Of a stretch of 64,000 nt of DNA, positions 11,436 to 22,618 are shown piece by piece (the first letter of the stretch is position 1; each line of letters begins with the position of its first letter). Both the position numbers and the translations under genes were made by a program. Origin of the DNA: Macrotis lagotis. Its lineage: Eukaryota > Chordata > Mammalia > Peramelemorphia > Peramelidae. The notes under the pieces were generated by a model. The model was not told the DNA's origin and ran no database searches. It saw nothing but the letters and a program-made list of their open reading frames with translations. The stretch is taken from the NCBI RefSeq assembly GCF_037893015.1, contig NC_133660.1, forward strand, positions 285,049,078 through 285,113,077, given 5' to 3'.

Positions 11436-11925
11436 ATGGGGTTGTGACTTGTGTTTGTGTGGTGTGTTTGTACTCTGGGTACTTAAGAGGACTGCTTTAG
11501 ATGAATGATCTTTGGAATTGGAACAGGTAGAGGAAATGTGCAGGAGATGGCACCTATGTCATCACTCCATACCACTCAATGGTGTCCAGCCCCAACTAAG
11601 GGAGGTGTCCACTTCCCTGCTCCTGCTCACCTGCTGTGGGGAGGAGTCTTATCCAGAGAGTCCTTTCTGGTGGAATGTGTGGACGTCAGCAGGTTTCCTT
11701 GGTGCTGATAGCTGGACCTCTCTTTTCAGTGATCAGTCAAGTCCAATCAAAGATTGAGGATCACTCTGCTTCCTGCCCAATGGGAGTAGGAAGGGGAGGG
11801 ATGAAGAACAGTTGCTCTTAAAAAAGGGTTCGATTCAGAGTCCACTCATCAGCTCCCCTGACCCCATTTGCCACCTGTTATTGCTTCCTATTAAAGACCC
11901 TAGAATTTCTTGCCATTTCTCTTAG

Positions 11926-12000
11926 CAATAACAGCCAAGGAGGTGCCATCTGGTGCCTGAGGTGCCTGAGGATTCTGACTTGCAGAGGGCAGAAATGCAG
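11926..12000 (+). CDS. PLAAT3: PLAAT3-like gene, first coding exon (copy A)
   Basis: Acceptor-like TTTCTCTTAG before 11926 and donor GTAGGTAA at 12001. It ends AGAAATGCAG, which supplies only Met-Gln before the phase-0 junction with exon 2. The ATG (11995) has G at -3. Copy C has the same exon (49124-49189) with the same ATG and donor, which supports this start over the 10657 ATG. Confidence 0.7.
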
Positions 12001-15000
12001 GTAGGTAATTGGTAAATATTTGTAACAACAGGATGGATTTGTGCTTTTAGGTGGGGACTTGAGGGGTGAGTGGCTCAGGGTTTAAGGACAATACTCTCTT
12101 CAGGATTCTCAGGCCCCACTTTGGGAGTGAGTTAGGCAGATATTCAGTGGTGGCTTCCAACAAGATACAGATTCTATCCATTATTCTGAGAAAGTATTGA
12201 GAATTCACTTGTGGGGTGGTTTGGAGGAAAAAAAGAGGAATAAAAACTGCATAAAGCCAGTGCTAGCAGAAAGACAGAGATCCTGGCTTTGTTGTTATTT
12301 TAGTACAGCTTGTCTCTGAGACCGACAAGTGTCATTCCAAATGCCTCAGGATCTATTTTGGACTGTCTTGGTAACTCACTTGGTGATAGAATTTCAGAAC
12401 CTTTCAGGTTTCAATTTTGCTTTTCCTGGGGTATATGTATAAAAAGAGTTTGTAACTTACGTTTGGAAAAAAAGACTTTCTTATTCATAAATACAAGACA
12501 GGACATGAGAGTTGGGGGGGGGGGCAGAGAAAGATCAAGAACCAAAAGGGAGCAGGAAGCCACTGAGCTTAGCCCCTCCCCATTACAGTGACTTGAGATT
12601 TTGCCAGGGTCACACAGCTTAACTTTGTTGAGTCTTTTATCATTTTTCTTTCATGTTTATTTACCGTTTTCATTTCTGTTGAGTCTTCTGTTTGAATCTC
12701 AGATTTTCTATTGAATTCTGGTCTTTTCATCAGGAATACTTTAAAATCCTCTATTTCATTAAATATCCATTCTTTCCCCTGAAGGATTATACTTAGTTTC
12801 ACTGAGGTTATTCTTGGTTCTAATCCTAGTTCCTTTGCCTTCTAGAATGTCATATTCCAAAGTCTCCTCAATATCTGAATTGTTTCTTTCTGGCTACTTG
12901 CAATATTTTCTCCTTGATGTGGGAGCTCTGAAATTTGGCTATAACATCTCTAAGAGTTGTTATATTGGAATTTCTTTAAGGAAATTATTGGTAGATACAT
13001 TCAATTTCTGTTTTATCCTCTGTATCAGAAACATCAAGGCACTTTTCCTTTATAATTTCCTGAAGATGATATCTAGAATCTTTTTTTATAATGGCTTTCA
13101 GATAGTCTAGTAATTCTATTTTTTTTTTTGCTTTTTTGCAGGGAAATGGGGTTAAGTGACTTGGCTAAGGTCACATAGCTAGGTAATTATTAAGTGTATG
13201 AGGTCGGATTTGAACTCAGGTACTCCTGACTCCAGAGCTGGTGCTCTATCCATTATGCCACCTAGCTGCCCCTATTTTTTTTTTTTTTTTGTTAGGTTAG
13301 ACATGAAGTTTTATTCTCTAGGATTTAGCATTATCCTACAGGTAGAGGTCATTCTGGTAATGACCTCCCCAAGTTGAGGAAGATCAGAACATTTATCCAA
13401 TAGTAAGGGAAAGGGAATAGAATAAATGACAAGAGTAGACAAAACCTTAAACTTCCCTGAAAACTTTCTATTATTTGATATCAAAGAGAATCATCTTTCT
13501 ACAATAATTCGATTTTCTGTCACCTGAAGGAGATAACATTTTAAAATGAGTTTAAATACCAGGAAAGCAGGACAAGAACTCTTTTCCAAGCCTAAAGAAG
13601 GACACAATTCTTTCCTGGATTAAAGAGGGCAGGCCCAATCTTCCTTTCAAAGTCTAAAGTAGGGTAGCTGGGTGGTGCAGTGGATAGAGCACTGGCCTTG
13701 GAATCAGGAGTAGAGGAGTTCAAGTTTAACTTCAGACACTTGCCACTCATTAGCTGTGTGACCTTGGGCAAGTCACTTGGGCAAGTGACCTTGACAAGTG
13801 GACCCAGATGGTTTTGGAGGAGACAGTGAGGCTGACCACCTAGTCCCCCTCACTCAGATCTAATTAATGTGTTGTCATGGCATTCCATCCCTGATGTCAT
13901 GGTCTTCTTTGAGAATAAAGGATAAATACCAAAGGAGGGCACATTCTATTCCTCTCAATAGCTAAGAAAATCAACCTTTGACCAGGAATATAGTTGTAAA
14001 ATCTTATAGTAATTATTATTTCATGCTCCTGTTTTCAGAGTTAGTTCCGAGTGGGTCTGCAAGTTTTTGATGTTTCTAAGGTGTGAGAAAGTTGTAGTCA
14101 CTGCTCTTCTGGTCTGCTCTGGTCTTTACTAAGGAAGGACTCCTACCCCCTATGCAGCCCCAAAAGCCTGGTCCTGAAGCTGTGAGCAGGACCTCTGCTC
14201 CCTTGGAATCAATCCCAAGCAGGGTTCTCTGCCTTGGAATTGTAATCCAGAGCTGCCTATTGGCAATAACATTGCCAATCAGAGCCAGCTTCACCCAGTA
14301 TCAGCAATGAATGCCTTAGACTCTCTTTCTGACTAGCTGTCTGACACCCCCCTACCCCCTTCCTGTGTTTGGGCTAGGAGCTCCTAGAACTATTGCTGTT
14401 GTTACAGCTGCTCTTGCTCTTGCCCACTCCACTGTCACAGATCTCCTCTGAAGACCTCTGAAGTTGTCGTAGATTGCAAAAATGGCACTCCCTGATTTTT
14501 CTATAATTTGTTATTCCATAATTTGATTTGAGGCATTATTTTACATTGGTTTGGAAGGCAATGTTGGGAGACTTCAGCTGTATCTTCACCTATACTCCAC
14601 CATCTTGGTTCCTAATATGTCATATCACTTTTAAGTCTTGTCTTGTATAGGTTCAACAGCACTGGTTCCTTTAATGGCCTGTCTCAAACCCCTTAGAACA
14701 TACTTTCTCATCTTTCTCCTAGTCCTAATGCAGCTTCTAACCTGACTTTGGTTTGTGGTTTTATAGCCAGAGCCCAAGCCGGGAGACCTGATTGAGATTT
14801 TCAGACCATTGTACTGTCATTGGGCTGTTTATGTGGGTGATGGTTATGTTGTCCACCTGGCGCCTCCAGGTAAGGAGCACCCTGGCTTTGTGAGGTTCTA
14901 TGTATTGGGGAGGGATCAGCTTCCAGAAGGTTAAATGATGAAGTGATTGTGAAGAAGAGTTTCTATTTACAGATGACAGATTTATATTTGATTAGTGAAG

Positions 15001-18000
15001 CCACTTGGATGGATTTCAAATTTGTTTTTGGGAGACAGTGAGATCATCTCACACCTGGTCCTTTTGTGATACTTTCACAGTCAGGGGATTGGAGGGGATC
15101 CCTGAGTCTACCTCTGGGTGGGATTACTTAAAATGACTTCCTGGGGTAATATGTCTTTTCCTTTTCTCTCCTTCCTTCCTTCCTTCCTTCCTTCCTTCCT
15201 TCCTTCCTTCCTTCCTTCCTTCCTTCCTTCCTTCCTTCCTTCCTTCCTTCCTTCCTTCCTTCCTTCCTCCCTTCCTCCCTTCCCCCCTTCCTCTCTCCCT
15301 CCCTCTCTCCTCCCCCTCCTTTTTTTTTCTTTCATTGCTTCTTTTTTCTTTCTTTCCAAAAGGTGAATATTTTGGGGCTGGTGCCTCCAGCATCATGTCA
15401 GCCCTGACAGATAGAGCCATAGTAAAGAAGGAGCTGCTCTGTAAGGTGGCTGGGAATGACAAGTACCGGGTGAATAACAAACATGATGACAAGTACCCTC
15501 CACTGCCACCCAGCAAGATTGTCCGGAGGGCTTTGGAGGAAGTGGGGAAGGAGGTTCTCTACAGCCTGACCAGTGAGAACTGTGAACACTTTGTGAATGA
15601 ACTGAGATATGGAATCCCTCGAAGTGACCAGGTTTGTCCATCCCACCCCCCACACCCTAGTGAAGGTCTCCAAGCTGGGGGAAGGGGCATGAGCACCGTG
15701 TCTAGGAGGTGAAGGCTTGTCTGCCTCCTCCTGCTCATGGACCTTCTTCCTACAAGGTCTGTTTTCCTATCTGAGGACACCCTCCCTGCTTCCCCCCATA
15801 TGAAAGGCTGATTGTAAAACTGTACATTTCTTTGACCTATGCAAGTGAACGGAAACCACAACTTGCTGAATGCCAGATATTGTGTTAACAGAAAGGCAAA
15901 AAAAAGCTCATATTTTTCACTTTTGATACAAGTAATTTGGTTTTCTACTTTCTTTTTCAATCAAATTAATGAAAGGTTTGTCTATTTTATTGGTTTTTTC
16001 ATAAAACTAACTCTTGTTTCTATTTATTACTTCAATAGTTTTCTTGCTTTCAGTTTTATTAATTTCTCCTTTACATTTTAGAATTTCTAATTTGATATTT
16101 AATTGTAGTTTTTAAATTTATTTTTTCTTTAATGTTTTTAGTTGCATGCTTAATTCATTGATTTCCTTTCTCTATTTTATTCATGTAAGCATTTAGAGGT
16201 ATTATATATCTCCTAATAACTTCTTTGGCTGTATCCCCTAAGTTTCGGTATGTTGTCTTGTTATTGTCATTATCTAGGATGAAATCATTAATCCTGTCCA
16301 TAATTTATTGTTTGATCCAACCATTCTTTTTTTTTTTTAATTTTGTTGGTTAAGGCAATGGGGTTACGGTGACTTGCCCAAGGTCACACACACACAGCTA
16401 GGTAATTGTTAAGTGTCTGAAGCCGGATTTGAACTCAGGTCCTCCTGAATCCAGGGCTGATGCTCTCTCCACTGCATTACCTAGTTGCCCTGATCCACTC
16501 ATTCTTTAAAATGAGGTTATTTGGTTTCCAATTAGTTTTAGGTCTATTTCTCCATGGCCTGTTATTGCAGGTGATTTTTATTGCCTCATGTCTGAAAAGG
16601 AAGTATTTCCTATTTCTGCCTTTCACATTTGATTATGAGGTTTTATGCTCTGGTTTTTGTGTAAGTGCCAAGTATTGTAGAAAAAGGGGTAAATTTCTTT
16701 CTTTCCTCATTCAATTTTCTTCAAAGGTCTATCAAATCTAGGCTTTCTATTTATCTCCTTAACTTCCATCTTATTTATTATATGGTTAGATTTATCTAAT
16801 TCTGAGAGAGGGAAGGTCTCCCACCAGTAGAGTTTTGTTATGTATGTTTTCCTGTAACTCATTCAGTTTTTCCTCTAAAAATTTGGATGCTACACTGCTT
16901 GGTGCATGCATATTTGTATTGAAATTACCTTATTGTCTATGGTACCATTTAGGAGGATATAGTTTCCCTCCTTATCTCTTTTAATTAGATCTATTTCTGC
17001 AGCTGCTTTGTTTGAGATAAGGATTGCTACCCCTGCCTTTTTCACTTCAGCTGAAGCATATTTTGCTCCAACCTTTTACCTTTTCTCTGTATGTATCACT
17101 CTGCTTCAAGTCAGTTTCTTGTAAGCATCATATTGTAGATTCAGGTTTTAATCTACTCTGTTATTTGTTTATGTTTTATGGGGGGAGTTCATCCCATTCA
17201 CATTCAAAGTTATAATTACTAACTTTATTGCCCTCTAAAGTATCTCCCCATCATTTGTATTTTTCCCTTATTTCCCCCTTAGCCCTATTCCCAAGTAGTT
17301 TGCTTTGGAATACCACTTCTTCAGTGTGTTTTCCCCCTTCTATCCAACTCCCTTCCCCTTTCTTTCCCTTTTCCCTTTACCCCTTCTTCCTTTCCTTTCT
17401 TCTGTTAATTCCTCTTTTCCTCCCCCCCTTCCCCTTTCACCTCTTAATACTTGAAAGTTAAAATAAGTTTCTAATCTCCACTGAAACATACTCATATGGA
17501 AATACTTAGCCTACTTCCACATGTATAATTGATATCATCTTAATGCACTTTAGGGTTTGAGTGGTGCATGAATGCACAAGAAAGACTCAGGACTCAAGAT
17601 GCAAAGTTATAAGGGTCATATAAGTTTTATTATGCAATTGCAAGATTATTGCATGCATCCTTATTGCATCCTTAGGGGATAAGCAGCTAGCTGGTAAAAA
17701 GACTGATGCTTATTTAAGAAAACAGGGTATGGTGTGCAGGCTGGGAAAGGGATGGAGAATGGGGCAGGCATGGTTTAAAGGATCATGTCAGAATGCCCAA
17801 GGATAATGAGCTCATTTTTGGGTAACAGTCTGTTATCTTGTTGGTTTCTAGCTTCTACCTCCCAGTCTTTGTAGGCCCCTCTTGGCGGTAGGTCGGGTGT
17901 TTTGTTGAGCTGAAAGACACAGGGTACCCAAGATAGTTATTAGCAACTAAAGGTCTGCTGGAAGGAGAACTGTTCTCAGAGACTGTAGCAAGCTTTTTCC

Positions 18001-18783
18001 CAGGGATGTTGTAATATCATTTTTGTATAATCAACTTTCTCAGGTTACACAAGATCAGTATAGAAAGGCTGAATCTAACCACTTGTTCTCTGCTTAGGAT
18101 TTCCATAGCATCAATATTACTTACTTTCTTGATTGGTGAGGGAGGGAGAAAATTTAAAACTCCCATTTTTTTTTAAAGAATGCTAATAAATAAAGAAAAT
18201 TTTGAATATATTTAAAAATAGCTTTCTATTTTCTATTTTCATGGGATGCCCTGTCTGTGAAGATCATCCTATCTAGATTGTCCCAGGAAACCCCTACTTA
18301 CCTTTGAGAGTCTGGTAGACCCTCATGTTTCACTTGTCCATCATCCCTGCTTCTTGCCTGAAGGGGTTGGTTGAGAAGCCTGGGAGGGGGAGGGGAGGTC
18401 GACAGAAATGGGTGAGTTTTAGCGTCATGGTAGGTAGTTACAAGGTTAAAATGGAAAGATTCCTACATCCCCGCAGTCCCTGTTTTGTTTGGTTTATCCA
18501 TTTACTGACCATCCCCCACTGCCCTCTTTGTATTTGCCTGAAAGGTCCCTGTGTTATGTCCTTGGAAGTACTGATTCTTTACTTTCACCAAGAGCTAAAT
18601 CTAAGTTTGCCAGGGCAAAGCATATGGTTGGAATGGAGGGCATCAGGTTTCTCTAATGACCCCAATGTTCCTCTCTGTTCACAGGTCAGAGATGTCCTTG
18701 TGGGAGCTGGGATAGTTGGTGGTTTGGCTGCTGTGGGTATCATTGGTATGATGCTTTCAAGAAACAGACGGCAAAAGCAATGA
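11995..18783 (+). CDS. PLAAT3: PLAAT3-like phospholipase A/acyltransferase, complete gene (copy A)
   Basis: Join 11995-12000, 14767-14869, 15363-15631 and 18685-18783; 158 residues. The family hydrolyses acyl chains of phospholipids and transfers them (N-acylation of phosphatidylethanolamine); PLAAT3 acts on intracellular membranes through a C-terminal anchor. Seen here: the N-terminal [11 protein letters not shown] motif; catalytic His20 (CHWAVYVG) and His32 (VVHLAPP); VNNKHDDKY; Cys110 in [14 protein letters not shown]; a hydrophobic tail (about residues 131-150) ending SRNRRQKQ. The His-His-Cys spacing of 12 and 78 residues matches His23/His35/Cys113 of human PLAAT3 (162 residues), and the MSALTD and RQKQ wording fits PLAAT3 best. 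All splice sites are GT-AG and no frame is broken. A poly(A) signal follows at 18854. It is the only intact member of the array here. Assignment to PLAAT3 rather than PLAAT2 rests on recognition, not on a tree. Confidence 0.92.
12570..12625. repeat. old MIR-type fragment
   Basis: CCCCTCCCCATTACAG ... GGGTCACACAGCTTA; the same fragment lies in copy C near 51870-51930. Confidence 0.5.
13118..13273 (-). mobile_element. MIR-core SINE, antisense, inside the L1
   Basis: TTTTGCAGGGAAATGGGG ... GCCACCTAGCTGCCCC. Not present in the homologous L1 of copy C. Confidence 0.9.
13661..13935 (+). mobile_element. long-class SINE
   Basis: Head GGGTAGCTGGGTGGTGCAG, core TTAGCTGTGTGACCTTGGG, 3' domain GTGGACCCAGATGG and GATGTCATGGTCTTCTTTG. 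Confidence 0.88.
14767..14869 (+). CDS. PLAAT3: PLAAT3-like exon 2 (copy A)
   Basis: 103 nt, phase 0 in and phase 1 out. Acceptor GTGGTTTTATAG, donor GTAAGG. Encodes [13 protein letters not shown] and both catalytic histidines (codons for HWAVY and VVHLAPP). Reading past the donor stays open for 22 further codons (see findings). Confidence 0.95.
15170..15345. repeat. (TTCC)n polypyrimidine microsatellite
   Basis: About 100 bp of perfect TTCC units decaying into CT-rich sequence, ending just before the exon 3 acceptor. Absent before exons 3a and 3b of copy C. Confidence 0.97.
15363..15631 (+). CDS. PLAAT3: PLAAT3-like exon 3 (copy A)
   Basis: 269 nt; completes the split Gly codon, then 89 codons from EYFGAGASS to RSDQ. 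Contains [14 protein letters not shown] and the nucleophile Cys (TGT at 15581-15583) in [12 protein letters not shown]. Acceptor CCAAAAG, donor CAG|GTTTGT (a weak but standard GT). Confidence 0.95.
15955..17460 (-). mobile_element. L1 ORF2 fragment, antisense, in intron 3
   Basis: Minus-strand similarity to the L1 endonuclease/RT region (for example GATAAGGATTGCTACCCCTG and GCTTCAAGTCAGTTTCTTG), split by a SINE at 16325-16490. It is missing from the corresponding intron of copy C, so it entered copy A later. Confidence 0.65.
16325..16490 (-). mobile_element. MIR-core SINE, antisense
   Basis: AAGGCAATGGGGTTACGGTG ... TTACCTAGTTGCCC, inserted in the L1. Confidence 0.88.
17560..18115 (-). other. 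unassigned interspersed repeat, possibly an LTR fragment
   Basis: About 550 bp absent from the matching intron of copy C, with a reversed AATAAAA near 17630. I could not define TG...CA ends or a target duplication, so the LTR label is only a suggestion. Confidence 0.25.
18685..18783 (+). CDS. PLAAT3: PLAAT3-like terminal coding exon (copy A)
   Basis: Acceptor CTGTTCACAG. Encodes 32 residues beginning VRDVLVGAG, a glycine-rich hydrophobic anchor and the basic end SRNRRQKQ, then TGA. This matches the tail of human PLAAT3 in length and wording. Confidence 0.95.
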   Translation, partial: VRDVLVGAGIVGGLAAVGIIGMMLSRNRRQKQ

Positions 18784-18853
18784 CAGTCATCCAAGTTATG
18801 GTAGCTTAGCTGCAACATGAGTTACATTGTTTGTGCATCACCTTATCACTTTT

Positions 18854-18859
18854 AATAAA
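18854..18859 (+). terminator. poly(A) signal of the PLAAT3-like gene
   Basis: AATAAA 71 nt after the stop codon; overlapping AATAAAATAAAA gives more than one usable signal. Confidence 0.85.
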
Positions 18860-20280
18860 ATAAAATTCTTTTATTACCAAAAAAGATCCACTGGTGAAAA
18901 GCCCAGGATGAGTTTGCTCCAGATTTTTCCTCATGGTTTAGACTAAAATGTGAATTATCTCCCATAAATCTTTCCTGGTACAATGGTGGCCCAATCTCTC
19001 CTTTGTCCTACTTGGAGGAAAAGAAAACCACTCTGCAGTTAGTACGGCATCCTCTCTAATCACAAATGTACTTACCGATCAGTCCTCTAATCCCTGTAGC
19101 CCTCTAGTCATCTGAGAGAGAATGGAATAGAGACCCAACTTGCCCAAGGTCACACAGCATGAAAGGCTCAGAGCTGGTTTCATTCAGGTTTTTAGTAGGA
19201 AATCAAGTACCCTTTTCACAATGCCCAGCTGCTTCTTGGTGTTCTTGGAAACAGAATGAGGACATTGCCTTTTTTGCCTTGAAGACTAGAATGACTTGCT
19301 TTCTACAAAGAAAGACATCAAAATTAAATGCCTATTATACCAGTAAAAATTACAAATAAATAGTATTAAGTCTGACTTTATAGAATTATGGTGTCAGGGA
19401 GGGGCTGAGGGAAAGAAGGGAAACTAAAGTGATCAGTTCTGTTGGAGCTTGAGATACGTCCTTTCTAGGTGATGGGGGTCTGGAATCTATCTATCCATAT
19501 CCACTGGTCATGTCCAGTATAACGGTTATCCCTAGACTTCCTATGGCTAACCATTGAGAATGGAAGGAGTGAAGATGCATCTTGAGGACCCCGTGCGTGT
19601 GGGTGTGTCAATCTCTTTCCACCTGACCAGAGCCCCTTCAACTCTCCCATGGCCTTAGTACCTCAGTGCCGGGTGACTTCATTAGAGCCATTCTCAGTTA
19701 ATCTTAGAAACAGGATGAAGATGGGAAAAAAGTCTTTTGTTCCTCCTATATGATCCAAGGAATGTCAGAGGATTCTTGTATTTCAAAGGACAAATCTGCC
19801 TGAAATTCATCATTAGAGATTGATTGCTCTAAATTAAAACATGTCAAATACAGGAATTCTCCTCTATCCCCCAAATTGTAAAGGTACAGATAATATTTCG
19901 TTTGTATGCTCTTTTCATCTTTGTCTCAGATTCAGAATAGCCAAATACCCAAATGGGGTACAAGAAAGTCTGGGTGGTGGCTACCAAGCAGGTAAGAAGA
20001 GCTGTCAGCAGTATAGGTTGTTGCTAGGAAAAGGTGACTTAGGTTGGAGGGGAGTGGAGGGAGCTGGTAGGGAGATACTGAAGAATGGACCTGGGGGAGG
20101 AAAGAGAGCAAGCGACAAGCCCTTTGATGGTACATGAAGCTAGAATCCATTGGGTTTGGGAGAGTCACCTTTCTCACTGGTGGTCTACAAAGGGTATAGG
20201 AACAATGATGGAACCTAGACTATGAGTTGGAAGTGTCAGTTTGATCACCTACTGTATGACCTTGGGCATGTCATTTGATC
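18860..20280 (+). repeat. 3' flank of copy A, duplicated at the right end of the window
   Basis: 18890-19720 aligns with about 63125-64000, for example GAAAAGCCCAGGATGAGTT here against GAAAGACCCAGGATGAGTT at 63146. An old MIR fragment (CTTGCCCAAGGTCACACAGC, near 19140) is shared. No gene seen. Confidence 0.75.
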
Positions 20281-20291
20281 TTTGAAAAGTA

Positions 20292-21117
20292 CTGTATTTC
20301 CCCATGTATAAGATGCACCTTAACTTTGGGAACCAAAATTTGAAAAAATATATCACATAAAGTTATTGAACTCAAGTTTAGTTCATCATAAAATTCCTAC
20401 AACACCTCATTGCTGTCAAAACTCCTGAGCTTGTTCTCATCTGTATTTGATGATCAATCACTGTCTTAGGAGAGGCTCTGCCTGCTCTCCTACCTGTGCT
20501 CTGGTCTGTGGTTGACCACAAGCACTTCCTGGGCAAGTCTGGTACATAGATGCATGCTTAATCCATTCTGTTCCATGCACCCAAAGCACCCATTGTGTCT
20601 TATTTGGAAATCAATCACTTTTTCATCAGCAATTTTTCTTGCCTCCTACTGAACCATCTTTATGGACACAGGAATTCAAATGGCCTTTTGCTCTTCAATC
20701 TATCTGTTCAAATCCCCCTTGAAATCAGGCCATTCTGTTGCCTTGCTTCTCATGACCTTTTTCTGCTAGGGTGTTTCCAGGAGGGTTTCTTCTTCCAGGA
20801 GCCATTCTTGAATTGGTTTCTTAATGGGAGGAGGACCACACATGTTCAGCAGCACAATTTCTATTCACTTTTGCAAACTGGGTCACTTTGAACTTGAATT
20901 TAGCACTGGAAGAAAATCTTTTCTGAGCCATTTCTGGGCAGAACGTGGCAAATGAAATAATATACTGGTGCCAAATGTGTAACAATGAGCACAAAGAAAA
21001 GTGCAAAAAAGTGGGAAATGCAGGTAAAAAAATCTACAACCACTGTATAAGCTGCTGCCAGTTTTTAGACCCCAAAGTTTTTGAAGAAGGATGCATTTTA
21101 TACATGGGGAAATTCAG
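20292..21117 (-). mobile_element. pogo-type DNA transposon (TcMar-Pogo, Zombi-like)
   Basis: Inverted ends CTGTATTTCCCCATGTATAA (left) and, reversed on the right, CTGAATTTCCCCATGTATAA, each flanked by TA (20290-20291 and 21118-21119) as for Tc1/mariner. On the minus strand near 20840-20960 a degraded piece reads PEMAQKRFSSSAKFKFKV then FAKVNRNCAAEH, like the N-terminal helix-turn-helix of pogo/CENP-B-type transposases. At 826 bp it is an internally deleted copy without an intact transposase. Confidence 0.8.
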
Positions 21118-21199
21118 TATAAATATTTTCTGGAAAAGGGATTTTTGTTTCTTAATAAAACTTTACCTGATTTTCATTTAGGTCAGGATAAGAGAAGTA

Positions 21200-21749
21200 A
21201 TATTTGTGTGTGTATTTAAAAAAGTATTTCCTGCCCGGTCAGTTGGCTTAGGCATTAGGCATCCAAGGCTTTAGCAATGAGAGTAGGTATTCAGGATTTG
21301 AGAAGACTTCAGTCTCAGGTGGTTTGTGAAATAGCACAGGCTTCAGATAAGTCTTTTCAGTTGTCTGAACTATAATTTTCTGAAAGGGATGGGATTATTT
21401 GGGAAGCTGGAAATGGCTGAATTTATGCATACTTAGGTTGTAAGATTGGAAGGAACTGAGGAAGTCAGTGAGAAGGGAGAAGTTCGGATGAGGAGCTTCA
21501 ATGTTTTCTCCAAGCATCTTTTCCCCAAGGAAATGTGGTGAGACCAAATGGAAAGGATTGAGGCACCCCCCCCCCCCGAAAACCACTGGAATGTCCAACT
21601 ATCATGGACTTAGGTCTGCAAAATTTGGGGAGAACTGAGGCCCTGAATACACTTAAGACCATCCTCCTGCTCATGGGAGCATACTTCCCAAAGTTCAGGC
21701 AGGACATCTTCAGCACTTCATCAATGATGCTGACATCATCATCATCATC

Positions 21750-21789
<40 letters not shown>

Positions 21790-22105
21790 TGATAATGTCA
21801 GAAGCAGGACTTCCCAGGCTATTGTGTGAGTCCTATTTGGGGAGGAGACAAGGAAGAAAAAAGACAAAAAGAATGTGACACAAGAGAAAAAAGAGACAAC
21901 TTTCAATGCTGGGAGCCAAACAAAGGAGATGAGGGTTTTCCCACAGAAGAGGAGCTCTTTTTGTTCTACAGTGAGACTCAGGGTAGAAGGGGGTTCTTTC
22001 TGGGTTGGGTCTCCAGGCTTCTCCTAGGAACACCTCCTAAGCCTCTTCAACCTGGATGCCTACAGGTGAAGGCCTGAGGACAGCACTGCTAAGGATAGTG
22101 ATGGT
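21200..22105. other. intergenic sequence, no gene seen
   Basis: Includes an ATA/ATC microsatellite (about 21736-21786). Only short frames without splice context. Confidence 0.5.
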
Positions 22106-22108
22106 TTT

Positions 22109-22261
22109 TTTTTTTTAGTTTTTTGTAAGGCAAAATGAGGTTAAGTGGCTTGCCCAAGGCCACACAGCTAGGTAATTACTAAGTGTCTGAGAGTGGATTT
22201 GAACCCAGGTACTCCTGACTCCAAGGTCGGTGCTTTATCCACTATGCCACCTAGCCGCCCC
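22109..22261 (-). mobile_element. MIR-core SINE, antisense
   Basis: AGGTTAAGTGGCTTGCCC ... GCCACCTAGCCGCCCC. Confidence 0.92.
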
Positions 22262-22384
22262 AGTAATGTTTTCTTAAAAGATTCATCCACAAGCTCTTTG
22301 TCTAGAAGTGGAGATGGGCTTCTCATAGAGTGAGAGCAACTGATGATGGCCTGTGAGCTCTATTACTCTTCATGGAATGTCAAA

Positions 22385-22618
22385 AGTCAGCATTTATTAT
22401 GTACCTACTGTGTTCCATACACTGTATTATGCATTTTGAATTTATCTCATTTGACCCCCTCATCTACCTGGGAAGTAGGTGATTTCTAAACTTCTGCAGC
22501 TGAGGAATCTGAGGTAGACAATACCTCTAGGTCACATAGGTAGTGAGTATCTGAGTTTGGATTTGAATTCAGGTTTTCCTAACTCCAGGTCCAGCACTCT
22601 CTCCACTTTACTTAAAGT
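22385..22618 (-). mobile_element. MIR (old pan-mammalian SINE), antisense
   Basis: TATTATGTACCTACTGTGTTCC ... GAGGAATCTGAGG ... GGTCACATAGGTAGTGAG ... CCAGGTCCAGCACTCT; MIR wording in reverse. Confidence 0.75.

Larger units (their letters stand above)
9785..12560 (+). repeat. duplicated block around exon 1, copy A
   Basis: Aligns with 47095-49690 of copy C, including CATTAGTTTTCTTGAAA, the two candidate start exons and the GT microsatellite. Absent from copy B. Confidence 0.8.
12625..14615 (-). mobile_element. L1 ORF1 to 5' UTR, antisense, in intron 1
   Basis: The 12640-13110 part is degraded antisense ORF1 (TTGCAATATTTTCTCCTTGA and neighbours). About 14020-14615 is an L1 5' UTR, ending at CACCATCTTGGTTCC, the reverse of the usual L1 start. 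The end stands about 150 bp upstream of exon 2. The same insertion edge occurs before exons 2a and 2b of copy C, so this L1 is older than the A/C split. Confidence 0.75.

Noticed and set aside
15108-15359. Open frames on both strands of Lys/Glu/Arg/Gly or Phe/Leu/Pro/Ser repeats
   Set aside because: Translations of the TTCC microsatellite; no coding signal.
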